Shown here one piece after another: positions 7,436-14,549 of a stretch of 14,549 nt of DNA. The notes below the pieces were generated by a model. The model saw only the letters and a program-made list of their open reading frames with translations, did not search any database and had not been told where the DNA came from. The first letter of the stretch is position 1, and the number at the start of each line of letters is the position of its first letter. This DNA is from Chloroflexota bacterium (GTDB lineage: Bacteria > Chloroflexota > UBA6077 > JACCZL01), in the NCBI GenBank assembly GCA_020845495.1, contig JADLFM010000204.1, positions 1-14,549 of the forward strand, in the 5' to 3' direction. The translations under genes and the position numbers were made by a program.

Positions 7436-8743
7436 CTACGGATGTCCCGCCAGGTCATCGAGTAGAGCATCAAGCCTCGGGTCATCCGCAGCCCACGCCA
7501 TCGGAGTGCTAGGCGCCCATGAGGCTGCGCCTGGGGGAAGGCCGCCGTAGAGCAGCCATGCCTCTGTCAGTCGACGAGGGTCGCGGCCGGCCTGCTGTAT
7601 CGCCGCACGCGCCTGCTGGCGACGGCGGGCGAGCCCGATCTCTCGCCAATCTGCTCCCGTGAGGCGGCCTTCCCGTGTAAGGTCGACACTCAAGCGACGC
7701 AAGGTCCGCAGGATTGCTGCGTCGTCGCGATCCCTCAACGCCACGCGCATCTCTCGCAGGGCGGGCGGCGCCGGTCGCAGATCAACGACGGGAACCGATG
7801 CCAGGGGTGCGCGACACGTATCCCTCAGCCGCTCCGAGAGCTCGCGAACGGTCTGGTCGCTCGACTGGCCCAGCGCGGCAAATAGATCACTGCCCACGCC
7901 ATCTGGGTCATCGAGGTCGTCCTGCCGAAACAGCAGATTCGTCGACTGGAGTCGGCCACCCTGCTCGATGATATATGGGCTGCGCCAGAGGTCTGGATGG
8001 ATTGCAATCCCTCTGAGCGCTGTGCCAATCAGCAACGCCGAGAAGTTGTCGGCGTGCTCGTCATAGTGACGCCCCCCTCCCTTGAAGAATTCCGGATGCT
8101 GAAATCCTCGAGTCCCTTTCCCGGCAAGATTCCGAGTCCCTGCCAGCGAAGGAACGAAAGCCTCGTCATAGTCGATGAGCACGAGCGATCCGTCCGGGCG
8201 AACCATGACGTTATCGGCCGATAGATCGCAGTGGGCTATCCTGGCAGCCTGCATCTGCTCAATCAGTTCGGTCCAAGCCTCGAAAGTCTGAATCAGTGCG
8301 GCGGACTCGCCCCGCGTGACTCGGTCATGCACCCACTGGTGAAGCGAGACACCGTCGATCCACTCCATCTCCAGGATCGGATAACAAGCCGGGTTTGCCG
8401 TGTCGTGTGCGGTCGCGACTTCGACCGCCGCATGGTGCAGAGCGATTGACACAGTCGACCGGGGTAGATCCCGGCCGAACGCCTCAGCTATGGCTTCTGT
8501 CCGACGCTTAGCGTCTGTGGGAAGGTCGGCCAGGAAACACCGTACTGCGACCGTGCGACCATCGCCTGTTATGAACCGATAGACGGCCGCAAACCCGCCA
8601 ACGGATTTCCAGGGCTTCTTTCTAGGGCTGTTGGGGACGAGAAAGACGCTCCCATTTGTAAGGTGAGGGACGGCGACAAGGCGCGTCCGCCTCTCCCACG
8701 CCAGCATCGCGTGATCGTATTCGAGAGCAGAGGGCATCACCAT
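7436..8743 (-). CDS. Serine/threonine protein kinase-like protein of a TerY-P triad
   Basis: The protein is 435 aa and soluble, with a bacterial Hanks-type kinase fold at about 45-260. Visible motifs are a degenerate glycine loop (SVGGFAAVY, 47-55), TVAVRCF where R68 occupies the place of the usual ATP-binding lysine, the catalytic loop HCDLSADN (D173, N178), DYD in place of DFG (D191), and HPE in place of APE (216-218). Catalytic Asp, Asn and metal-binding Asp are kept, so activity is plausible despite K to R. Residues 320-435 are a helical C-terminal extension of unknown role. It follows the PP2C gene by 10 bases (TGA, GGGGG, ATG) with a second ATG two codons on. In TerY-P triads the kinase and phosphatase form a reversible switch acting with the vWA protein. 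Its substrate may be a membrane or DNA-processing protein encoded downstream. Confidence 0.88.
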   Translation of the reverse strand: MVMPSALEYDHAMLAWERRTRLVAVPHLTNGSVFLVPNSPRKKPWKSVGGFAAVYRFITGDGRTVAVRCFLADLPTDAKRRTEAIAEAFGRDLPRSTVSIALHHAAVEVATAHDTANPACYPILEMEWIDGVSLHQWVHDRVTRGESAALIQTFEAWTELIEQMQAARIAHCDLSADNVMVRPDGSLVLIDYDEAFVPSLAGTRNLAGKGTRGFQHPEFFKGGGRHYDEHADNFSALLIGTALRGIAIHPDLWRSPYIIEQGGRLQSTNLLFRQDDLDDPDGVGSDLFAALGQSSDQTVRELSERLRDTCRAPLASVPVVDLRPAPPALREMRVALRDRDDAAILRTLRRLSVDLTREGRLTGADWREIGLARRRQQARAAIQQAGRDPRRLTEAWLLYGGLPPGAASWAPSTPMAWAADDPRLDALLDDLAGHP

Positions 8744-8753
8744 CGCGGCCCCC

Positions 8754-9701
8754 TCAAGCGAGCTCTCCTTCGATTGAATCGGCGATCACGGTGTCCGCCG
8801 CATTCGGCTGAGACTCGCACATCCCACCGCGATTGGCCTTCAGGGCTGACGTTGTAGCATCGTCAACCCGCAACGCAGACTCTACCCGGAGCACAAGAGC
8901 AGTCGAATCGTCAACGGTCATTCCCTCAGACCGCGCCACCCTTACGTACGAGGCCCATGTTTCCGGACTTTGGGATGTCACGTTCGACAGTTCATCGAAT
9001 CCGAGGGAGTGTCGATGGAGTAGCCACTGAGCGACCGCGTCAGTCGCCAGGACTATGACCCCACCCCGTCGCACTGTTAGCCGGGTCACCTCGAACCTCG
9101 GCAGACTGGATGGATCACCTCTTGAAGGGATGAGCGGCGGCGCGACACCGAATTCATCGGAGCGAGTAAGCGGGAAGCTGGCCATCACCGCGTCTGGCTC
9201 GGTTCGCCAGATGACGCAGCTGTCGCCTACGGCCACGGTCTCGAACACGATGCTTTCACGGCGCACATTCACTATTCGCAGGCCAACGAGCGTGCTGTGG
9301 CTGACAGAGCGCTCGGCGCGGCGGGCTACCCGCGCACCCTTAGATCGGTACTCGTCGATCTCACGGAGACGTTCGTCCTTGAACGTGTTGGCGGCGGACC
9401 GGAGCCAGCACAACGCCTCCAGACGGTCGATGCGTCCGTCTTCCCCGGCAGTCAGTGGCTCCGCCACGAATTGCCTCGCAAGCACTCCCGCCCATAGGCC
9501 CGAGAAGAATCCGACCGTCACGCCATCGGCAACCGCGGCGCAGAGCGGACTCTCCGGCTCGCCTGCGAAGCGGTCATCACAATTCTCACCGGCTTCACCC
9601 GGTTTCGCCTCGCAAAGAGCTACCAGGCTCCAACGCAGCGGAGCCCGCGCCTGGACGAATTCGTCAGGCGATGAGCCGGAGAGCGGGGTTGCGCCCAACA
9701 C
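8754..9701 (-). CDS. PP2C-family protein phosphatase of a TerY-P triad
   Basis: The protein is 315 aa. Its PP2C metal-binding landmarks, in order, are NCDDR (40-44, for the usual NED), VADG (57-60), GDS (159-161), ATDA (219-222) and DDSTAL (264-269). The acidic residues expected to bind Mn/Mg (D42 or D43, D59, D221, D265) are present, so it is probably active on Ser/Thr phosphoproteins. The usual Gly after the third Asp is Ala (A222). No membrane segment or sensor domain is seen. The last 40 residues look disordered. The GTG start at 9701 overlaps the TAG of the vWA gene by one base (TAGTG), giving tight translational coupling and stoichiometric production. It likely reverses the phosphorylation made by the adjacent kinase. 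Confidence 0.9.
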   Translation of the reverse strand: MLGATPLSGSSPDEFVQARAPLRWSLVALCEAKPGEAGENCDDRFAGEPESPLCAAVADGVTVGFFSGLWAGVLARQFVAEPLTAGEDGRIDRLEALCWLRSAANTFKDERLREIDEYRSKGARVARRAERSVSHSTLVGLRIVNVRRESIVFETVAVGDSCVIWRTEPDAVMASFPLTRSDEFGVAPPLIPSRGDPSSLPRFEVTRLTVRRGGVIVLATDAVAQWLLHRHSLGFDELSNVTSQSPETWASYVRVARSEGMTVDDSTALVLRVESALRVDDATTSALKANRGGMCESQPNAADTVIADSIEGELA

Positions 9702-10540
9702 TACTGATCGTCGCTCGGCGCGGCTATGGTGCCGAACGTCAGAAGGCGATGGACCGATCCGGCATCTCCGTTGAAGATGTATCCCCGTGTACCACTCTCA
9801 AGCACACGTTGTGTCTGGGCGAGGAATCCCGGCTTGGCGCTGTCGGGAATCGCGCTCGAAATGGCAAACAGGCGCTGGGCATACACATCCGGAGGCACCA
9901 GGGCCGGATCACTCGGAAACTCGAGCGGCTGCCCACCCCTCTCCGCGATGTGGCAGTTGTACAGGAGCAGGGTTCCGTCATCGGTAGAAATCTCCATGAG
10001 CCGGCGCGCCGCTGCTGTGGGGTCTCCCTTCGGAGTGCCATCCGTCGGCTCGCCATCGGTGATATTGATGACGACCGGCGGGTAGCTGCTGGCATGGCCT
10101 GCCGCAACCCAAGCATCAGCGATCTCCCGCGCGCGGTCGAACGCTGCCGACATCGGTGTACCGCCTTGTGCGACAGGGTCGACCCAGATCATTCGCTCGA
10201 CTGCGTCCTCACCCGGCGCCGGCTGCTCGATGCGGAGCGGCTCCGCATCGAGATCAGACGGAGTCACCCAGGGCCGGTTCGCGAGCTCCCCAGCCAGAGC
10301 CGGCTCCACGCCTCGGCCGCCATACCCTAGTACCGCGAAGTGCGCCCGCTCGTTGTAGCCCGCACCTTGGGCACACATCGCCACGAATTCGTCAAGCACG
10401 CGGTTGACGGCCTGTGCCACCGCGTTCGCTTTGGTTCCACCACCAGTGCCCCCGAAGGCCTGCTGCATCGATGCTGACTGGTCGACGAGCACGATCAGAA
10501 GGCCCGGATGACCGGTTCCCCACGGCTTCTGATAGGGCAC
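9701..10540 (-). CDS. TerY-like von Willebrand factor A domain protein
   Basis: The protein is 279 aa and is almost wholly one vWA domain, with no signal peptide or membrane helix. The metal-ion-dependent adhesion site is complete: DQSAS (D20, S22, S24) after strand LLIVLV, T128 in QGGTPM, and D162 in NITDGEPTDG. It should bind a divalent metal and a protein partner. Order and tight packing with PP2C and kinase genes identify the TerY-P triad. The GTG at 10540 is chosen because a perfect AGGAGG lies seven bases upstream and the product then begins just before the first strand of the domain. The frame stays open to 10744, but the extra 68 residues lack vWA character. It is the first gene of the six-gene block. 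Confidence 0.9.
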   Translation of the reverse strand: MPYQKPWGTGHPGLLIVLVDQSASMQQAFGGTGGGTKANAVAQAVNRVLDEFVAMCAQGAGYNERAHFAVLGYGGRGVEPALAGELANRPWVTPSDLDAEPLRIEQPAPGEDAVERMIWVDPVAQGGTPMSAAFDRAREIADAWVAAGHASSYPPVVINITDGEPTDGTPKGDPTAAARRLMEISTDDGTLLLYNCHIAERGGQPLEFPSDPALVPPDVYAQRLFAISSAIPDSAKPGFLAQTQRVLESGTRGYIFNGDAGSVHRLLTFGTIAAPSDDQ

Positions 10541-10547
10541 GACATCT

Positions 10548-10553
10548 CCTCCT
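10548..10553 (-). promoter_or_regulatory. Shine-Dalgarno AGGAGG deciding the vWA start
   Basis: A perfect AGGAGG core lies within GAGGAGGAG (10546-10554) with seven bases before the GTG at 10540. An ATG at 10545-10543 is out of frame and too close to the site. The strong site supports efficient initiation at the head of the operon. Confidence 0.75.
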
Positions 10554-10626
10554 CGAGTGCGGGACGAGTCGCGGCAGACGTGTGGCCTTGACCCGATTGT
10601 CACGAACGCTGCGCTAAGCGACTCGG

Positions 10627-10655
10627 ATAGTACAAGCGGCGCTGAACACAGGCAA
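10627..10655 (-). promoter_or_regulatory. Candidate promoter for the vWA-to-helicase operon
   Basis: On the minus strand, TTGCCT (10655-10650) and TACTAT (10632-10627) are separated by exactly 17 bases. Each matches four of six bases of the housekeeping sigma consensus. Transcription would start near 10620, leaving a leader of about 80 bases before the GTG at 10540. The position is good but the matches are modest and the window is GC-rich. Confidence 0.25.
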
Positions 10656-10888
10656 GTGAGGATGGCCTCGCGACGGAGCCCCATCGAGTCGTTCACATCC
10701 TTGAGACCCCTGTTTCGCTTCACCTGACTGTCGCTCAGATCCACGCCGACGACATCCGGTCGCTACCAATCTATGTCGATGCAGTACTTCGCGATCCGGA
10801 TGGGTGGTGAATTCGGAGACCCGGCTGGCTGTTCACGTAGGAACCAGGCGCGCTGCACGGATTTTCCAGCTCGTTCCGTGACATAGGG

Positions 10889-10907
10889 TGATCGTCAAAT
10901 TCGATCA
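10889..10907 (-). repeat. Short inverted repeat just after the SMC-type gene
   Basis: TGATCG (10889-10894) and CGATCA (10902-10907) are perfect inverted arms around a 7-base AT-rich loop, 12 bases past the TGA of the SMC-type gene. No T-run follows on the minus strand, so it is a weak terminator at best. An operator is equally possible. Confidence 0.25.
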
Positions 10908-10918
10908 TTGGCCGAATA

Positions 10919-13900
10919 TCAACTGGCCACCTGGAGCGGCGATGTCAAGTTCGTCTCGGCCACGCGCCCTTCGTGCATTCGTAGGTAGTAAGGAAACAGG
11001 TCTGGGTCAAACGCGCGGCTGTGAGAGATCAAGAAGATCTGGGCGAAGCTCTTTGCGATCTGGCCCGTCGTCAGTAGCTCTACCAATGCCGCCGTCCGTG
11101 GCTGGTCGAAGGCGCTGAGCGGCTCATCCAGGAAAATGAATCCGGGTGTCGTGCCGAGCTCCTGTGGCAGGGTCGCCAGCGCGAAGGCGAGCCGCAGCGC
11201 GAGTGAGAACTGGTCCTTCGTCCCGCCGGAGAAGATCTCCTTGGCGACGTAGCGGCCGGCGTCCGCGTCCCAGACCTGCAAACGGTACTCGTCGGACAGC
11301 GTAGCGTCGCGGTAGCGCTGCGTTGTCAAGTGCGGCAGCAGCAACCTGAGATTGTGCTCGGTGCTCGGTAGCACTCGTCCGATCAGGTTCGCGCGGGCCG
11401 TTCGGATGATGCGCGTCGCGCGCTCCTTGACCGCCTTGTCGCGCTTCAGGCGCTCGAGCTCGGAGTGGCACTCCTGTGCGTCCAGCTCGACTCCCGTCAG
11501 GCCCCACTGCCCTTCGAGTCGCTGCTGCTCGGCCCCCAGACCTCCGATGACGCCGTCCAGACGCCGCCGCTCGGCCTCCAGCACGTCGAGGTCCGACAAG
11601 CCCGGATCGTCCAGATCCGGGAGAACCAGGCTCAGCACCTCACGATTCGGCTCGACCGAGGCATCTTGGCCGACCGCCCTGAGCTGACCGGCGATGATAT
11701 CGTGAGTCCTCGCCTGCTCGGCCTGGTGCGTGCTCGCCCTGGACCGGGCATTCGCAGTGGCTGCCAGGACGTCATCCCGACGCCTTCGTGTGCCAGTCTC
11801 GTCGAGCGCTTCGCGAGCCGATTCGAGATCCGCGAGCAGCAGGGCAGCGTCGCGCGACGCTGCCACCCCTCCCAGGTTCGCCAGGCGCCCGTCGATCGCC
11901 TCCCAGTTGCCGTCGATCTCTTGGTCGAGTATGGCGACCTGCGCGACAGCCGCGTCGCGTCGTTCGACGACTGACGGCCGCATGGCCAACTGGTCCCCGA
12001 TCTGCGCCTGGCGGGTCTCCAGCACGGTCACGGCATCGTGCAACCCGTCCTGCGCGAGTGGAGCCTCAAGGCGCTCGGCCTCGGCGACGAGCGCCTGGCG
12101 TCGCATGCTCGCGCTCTCCCGCAGTGAGTCGGCATCGATCTCGTCTCCGTCCAAGGCCGCGTCGGCTAGTCGGATGAGCGCCGCGCCGGATTCCAATTCG
12201 GCCGCTTCCGCAGACGCGTCCTTGGCCACCAGTCGGCCGGCCTCACCAGCACGCTGCCAGGCTGCGCGGGCACTGTCCCGACATTGCTCGGCTCGCTGGC
12301 TCGCTGCCCCAATCGCGGCTTCGAGCCGACTGCGCTGCTGGTCGAGAGTGGTCCAGTCCCCATCGCTCATCAGCACGGCGATCCGTTGGCGAAGCGTGGT
12401 CAACCACGCGCCATCCGCGTCGCCAGGTGGCTCCTGCCCCAGGGCAGCCAGTCGGATATCAAGCGATCGTCGCTCGTCGGCCAGGCTCGCGGTCAACTCG
12501 TCGAGACGCTTGCCGGCTGCGTGAACGCTCGACGCGACCGATGGGATGCTCACGACTTTCTGCCCGTCTTGATCGATGGACGACTGCGCTACGGCTGCAA
12601 GTTGCCTCGCGCTCTCGGCCGTCGGTTCAGCACCAAGTGAAACGGCGCCTTCCTGTGCTGTGCGGAGCGCGCGCTGCGCCTGTTCAAGACGCCGCGCACC
12701 GTCGGTTCGAAGCACCGCAACGTCGCCACTTGCTGCTCCCAGCATCTCCCGGGCCGTCTTCACGCGCTCGGCGCAATGTTCGACCGCCTGATCGGACCGC
12801 CTCTGATGCTCCTCAGCCTGGCCCACCTCGCGGGTGAGCCGGGAGACCGCCTCGTCCAACTCGTGCTCGCGGGCGGCAATCGCCTGCGCCGCGCGGTCAC
12901 GCTGGTCGGCCGCGGCCAGCCGGTCCCTCGCCTCGTCGACGCCGGCCGGCACCCGCTCGCCGACCGACTCCAAACTGCGCTCGGCCTCGGCCAGACGGTC
13001 GCTGGCGGACCCACCAAGTGCGAGGCGTGCGTTGACATCGGCCAGGTCTTGCTGGGCCAGCTCGACGGCTCGACTGAACTTCTGGACCTCCTGCTGGCCC
13101 GCGTTGAGTCGTCCACGATCGCGCAGCCCAACGGCCAGAGCGGCCAGCGCGACGAACGCCACAGCCCCGCCTGGTAGCAGAAGTCCAAGCGCCGCGAGCA
13201 CTGTCCCTGCCAAGAGTCCGACTCCACCCACCGCGAGCCCAATCGTCGATCGCAGCGCAGTTGCAGATCGCTGGGACTCTGCCCGCCGGAGCCCCTGGCG
13301 GGCCCACTCCAACCGCTCGTTGGCCTTGTCTTGTGCCTCAGCTGCCGCCTCACCCTCGTCGACGGCAGCGCGGGCGTGGATCCAGGCCGCGATGAGCGGG
13401 CGAACGGCTGGCGAGCGTGCGCTTCGGGCTGCACTCAACGCCTGTTGGGCAGAGGTCAGCTGAGCGGTCGTCCCGCGAAGCGTCCGCGCCACGTCCGACC
13501 GCTCGTTCGTCGCGCTTGCCAGAGCCGACTCGGCCGCCGTGAGATCGTCCACGAGGCGAAGCTGTTGTTCAGCCTGGTCTCGTTGCTGGTGGGCGGTGTC
13601 GAGGTCGGCTGCCACCTTGACGAGCGATTGAACCCGGGCGCGCCGCACCGGCAGCCCGTCTCGCACGGCTTCCAGTTCACCCTGGGCACTCTGGAGTCTC
13701 GCCAGCTCGGCACCGGCGGCGGCGCGTTGGGAGAGACGCTCGGCCAGGCGCTCGGCCGACTGATCGGCCTCTCGCAGGGCGGTCAGGCGTTGCAGGCGCG
13801 CAGCCACCCTCTCCTTCTCCGCCTCGCGGCCCGCCATCTCGTCCTCGGCCTCGGACGACGCGCTTGCACTCGCGATGCCCTCGTCCAGCCAGGTGCGCCC

Positions 13901-14549
13901 CTGCTCGACCGTCTCCAATCGGCGCAGGCGGTCACCCAATATGGCCAGCGACGCGCGCCGAGTCTCCAGGCGTGGCAGCTCTTCGTCTGCCAGGCGGTCG
14001 AGCGCAGCGAACTCCAGTTGATGCGCGCTCACGTCGTCGGCTGCGCGCTGCCGCCGCTCGACGGTCCGTCCGACGGCCTCGACCTGTCGCTCCGCGGAGA
14101 CGAGGTTGGCGATGCGCGCCAGCCGGTCATCGAGTGTGGTCGTCTCCTCTTCGAGTTGGATTAGCTCCTGGTCTACCTCGGCGAGGCCGGCCGTCGCAGC
14201 CGCGTGCTTCTCCAGCGCCGAGCGGATGTGCAAGGCGGCTAGGCGGCGCTCGGCCCGGTGCAGCTCGGCCTGGCGCACGGGGATCTCGTCACGTACTGTC
14301 GCCAACCTGAGGCGAGCGTCGGCGACGCCGATGGCCCGGTCGTCCTGGCTGGTGACTTTGAATCGACTCTCGAGCGCCGTCAGGTTGTCAAGGTTGAGCA
14401 GCCGCAGCAGCGATTCCCGGCGGGCCGCCGCGTCGAGCGACTCGAGCCGCTGGAGCTTCTTCTGCTCGACGAAGCAGGAATTGAGCAGCGTGTCACCGTC
14501 CAGCTTGCCGAGCTCGGCCACGATCCGCTCGTTCATGGCGCGTGCTCGG
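10919..14549 (-). CDS. SbcC/Rad50/YhaN-like SMC-type ATPase with mid-coil membrane hairpin (5' end outside window)
   Basis: At least 1205 residues are visible (numbered from the ATG at 14536). The frame stays open upstream to the window edge and the visible start is mid-domain, so the N-terminal Walker A part is cut off, not absent. The N-terminal part shows the Q-loop region (CFVEQKKLQ, Q25) and a Rad50-type helix (RRESLLRLLNLDNL). Residues 70-1040 are coiled coil. Two hydrophobic helices at about 431-453 and 455-471 form a probable membrane hairpin at the far end, where Rad50 has its zinc hook; no CxxC is present. The C-terminal head has the signature FSGGTKDQ (1102-1109), Walker B FIFLDEP (1133-1139), D-loop SAFD (1141-1144) and H-loop ISHS (1170-1173). 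Such ATPases open DNA ends for a partner nuclease. B. subtilis YhaN is the nearest type I recall, and an SbcD/YhaO-like gene may lie just outside. The 378-bp gap leaves its membership in the operon open. Confidence 0.9.
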   Translation of the reverse strand, partial: RARAMNERIVAELGKLDGDTLLNSCFVEQKKLQRLESLDAAARRESLLRLLNLDNLTALESRFKVTSQDDRAIGVADARLRLATVRDEIPVRQAELHRAERRLAALHIRSALEKHAAATAGLAEVDQELIQLEEETTTLDDRLARIANLVSAERQVEAVGRTVERRQRAADDVSAHQLEFAALDRLADEELPRLETRRASLAILGDRLRRLETVEQGRTWLDEGIASASASSEAEDEMAGREAEKERVAARLQRLTALREADQSAERLAERLSQRAAAGAELARLQSAQGELEAVRDGLPVRRARVQSLVKVAADLDTAHQQRDQAEQQLRLVDDLTAAESALASATNERSDVARTLRGTTAQLTSAQQALSAARSARSPAVRPLIAAWIHARAAVDEGEAAAEAQDKANERLEWARQGLRRAESQRSATALRSTIGLAVGGVGLLAGTVLAALGLLLPGGAVAFVALAALAVGLRDRGRLNAGQQEVQKFSRAVELAQQDLADVNARLALGGSASDRLAEAERSLESVGERVPAGVDEARDRLAAADQRDRAAQAIAAREHELDEAVSRLTREVGQAEEHQRRSDQAVEHCAERVKTAREMLGAASGDVAVLRTDGARRLEQAQRALRTAQEGAVSLGAEPTAESARQLAAVAQSSIDQDGQKVVSIPSVASSVHAAGKRLDELTASLADERRSLDIRLAALGQEPPGDADGAWLTTLRQRIAVLMSDGDWTTLDQQRSRLEAAIGAASQRAEQCRDSARAAWQRAGEAGRLVAKDASAEAAELESGAALIRLADAALDGDEIDADSLRESASMRRQALVAEAERLEAPLAQDGLHDAVTVLETRQAQIGDQLAMRPSVVERRDAAVAQVAILDQEIDGNWEAIDGRLANLGGVAASRDAALLLADLESAREALDETGTRRRRDDVLAATANARSRASTHQAEQARTHDIIAGQLRAVGQDASVEPNREVLSLVLPDLDDPGLSDLDVLEAERRRLDGVIGGLGAEQQRLEGQWGLTGVELDAQECHSELERLKRDKAVKERATRIIRTARANLIGRVLPSTEHNLRLLLPHLTTQRYRDATLSDEYRLQVWDADAGRYVAKEIFSGGTKDQFSLALRLAFALATLPQELGTTPGFIFLDEPLSAFDQPRTAALVELLTTGQIAKSFAQIFLISHSRAFDPDLFPYYLRMHEGRVAETNLTSPLQVAS

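Larger units (their letters stand above)
10541..10918. other. 378-bp gap separating the SMC-type gene from the vWA operon
   Basis: This is the longest non-coding space inside the locus and the likely promoter and control region of the six-gene block. It holds the vWA ribosome binding site, a candidate promoter at 10627-10655 and a 6-bp dyad at 10889-10907. The minus-strand frame open from 10744 is read here as untranslated leader because the strong initiation site is at 10540. Confidence 0.5.

Noticed and set aside
10541..10744. A 68-residue N-terminal extension of the vWA protein
   Set aside because: The perfect AGGAGG seven bases before the GTG at 10540 and the start of the domain there outweigh the extension, which has no vWA or signal-peptide features.
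13331..14164. A 277-codon open frame on the plus strand inside the SMC-type gene
   Set aside because: It is the antisense of a GC-rich coiled-coil region and shows no domain; the opposite strand gives an unmistakable ATPase.
10919..14536. A zinc-hook Rad50/SbcC in the strict sense
   Set aside because: No CxxC occurs in the visible coiled coil; the apex position holds two hydrophobic helices instead, so a YhaN-like type fits better.
1..14549. CRISPR arrays, tRNA or rRNA genes
   Set aside because: No regularly spaced repeats beyond the two at 76-121 and no cloverleaf or rRNA-like sequence were seen on either strand.

Overview
The window holds one side of a high-GC bacterial accessory locus. 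All eight supported genes lie on the minus strand, so the locus reads from right to left. The lineage cannot be fixed from sequence alone. High GC, GTG starts and a Pro/Thr-rich linker in an envelope protein would fit Chloroflexota or Actinomycetota.

Layout in transcription order. (1) 14549-10919: an SbcC/Rad50/YhaN-like SMC-type ATPase. It is cut by the right window edge, so its Walker A half lies outside, and its coiled coil carries a predicted membrane hairpin. (2) A 378-bp gap with a possible promoter. (3) A compact six-gene block, 10540-1975, with junctions from a 1-base overlap to 14 bases. It encodes a TerY-like von Willebrand A (vWA) protein, a PP2C-type phosphatase, a Ser/Thr-kinase-like protein, a two-pass membrane protein with a long coiled-coil tail, a one-pass MotB/OmpA-like protein with an Asp in its membrane helix, and a UPF1/DNA2-like SF1 helicase with C-terminal Cys/His pairs. 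(4) After 199 bp, a 330-aa protein with a possible PD-(D/E)XK-like nuclease core (1775-783). (5) About 650 bp with no recognisable gene. (6) At 1-127, what looks like the terminal repeats of an IS21-family element.

How the parts may work together. The vWA, PP2C and kinase trio matches the TerY-P phosphorylation triad. The two membrane genes resemble in architecture a MotA/MotB or ZorA/ZorB-type ion-driven unit with a cytoplasmic tail. The helicase, the nuclease-like protein and the SMC-type ATPase are DNA-directed. My inference is a phospho-regulated, membrane-anchored DNA-processing system, probably for defence against phage or plasmids. It is comparable in logic to Zorya but carries a phospho-switch and a different helicase. 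The system-level function is inference. The domain calls rest on visible motifs, without database searches.
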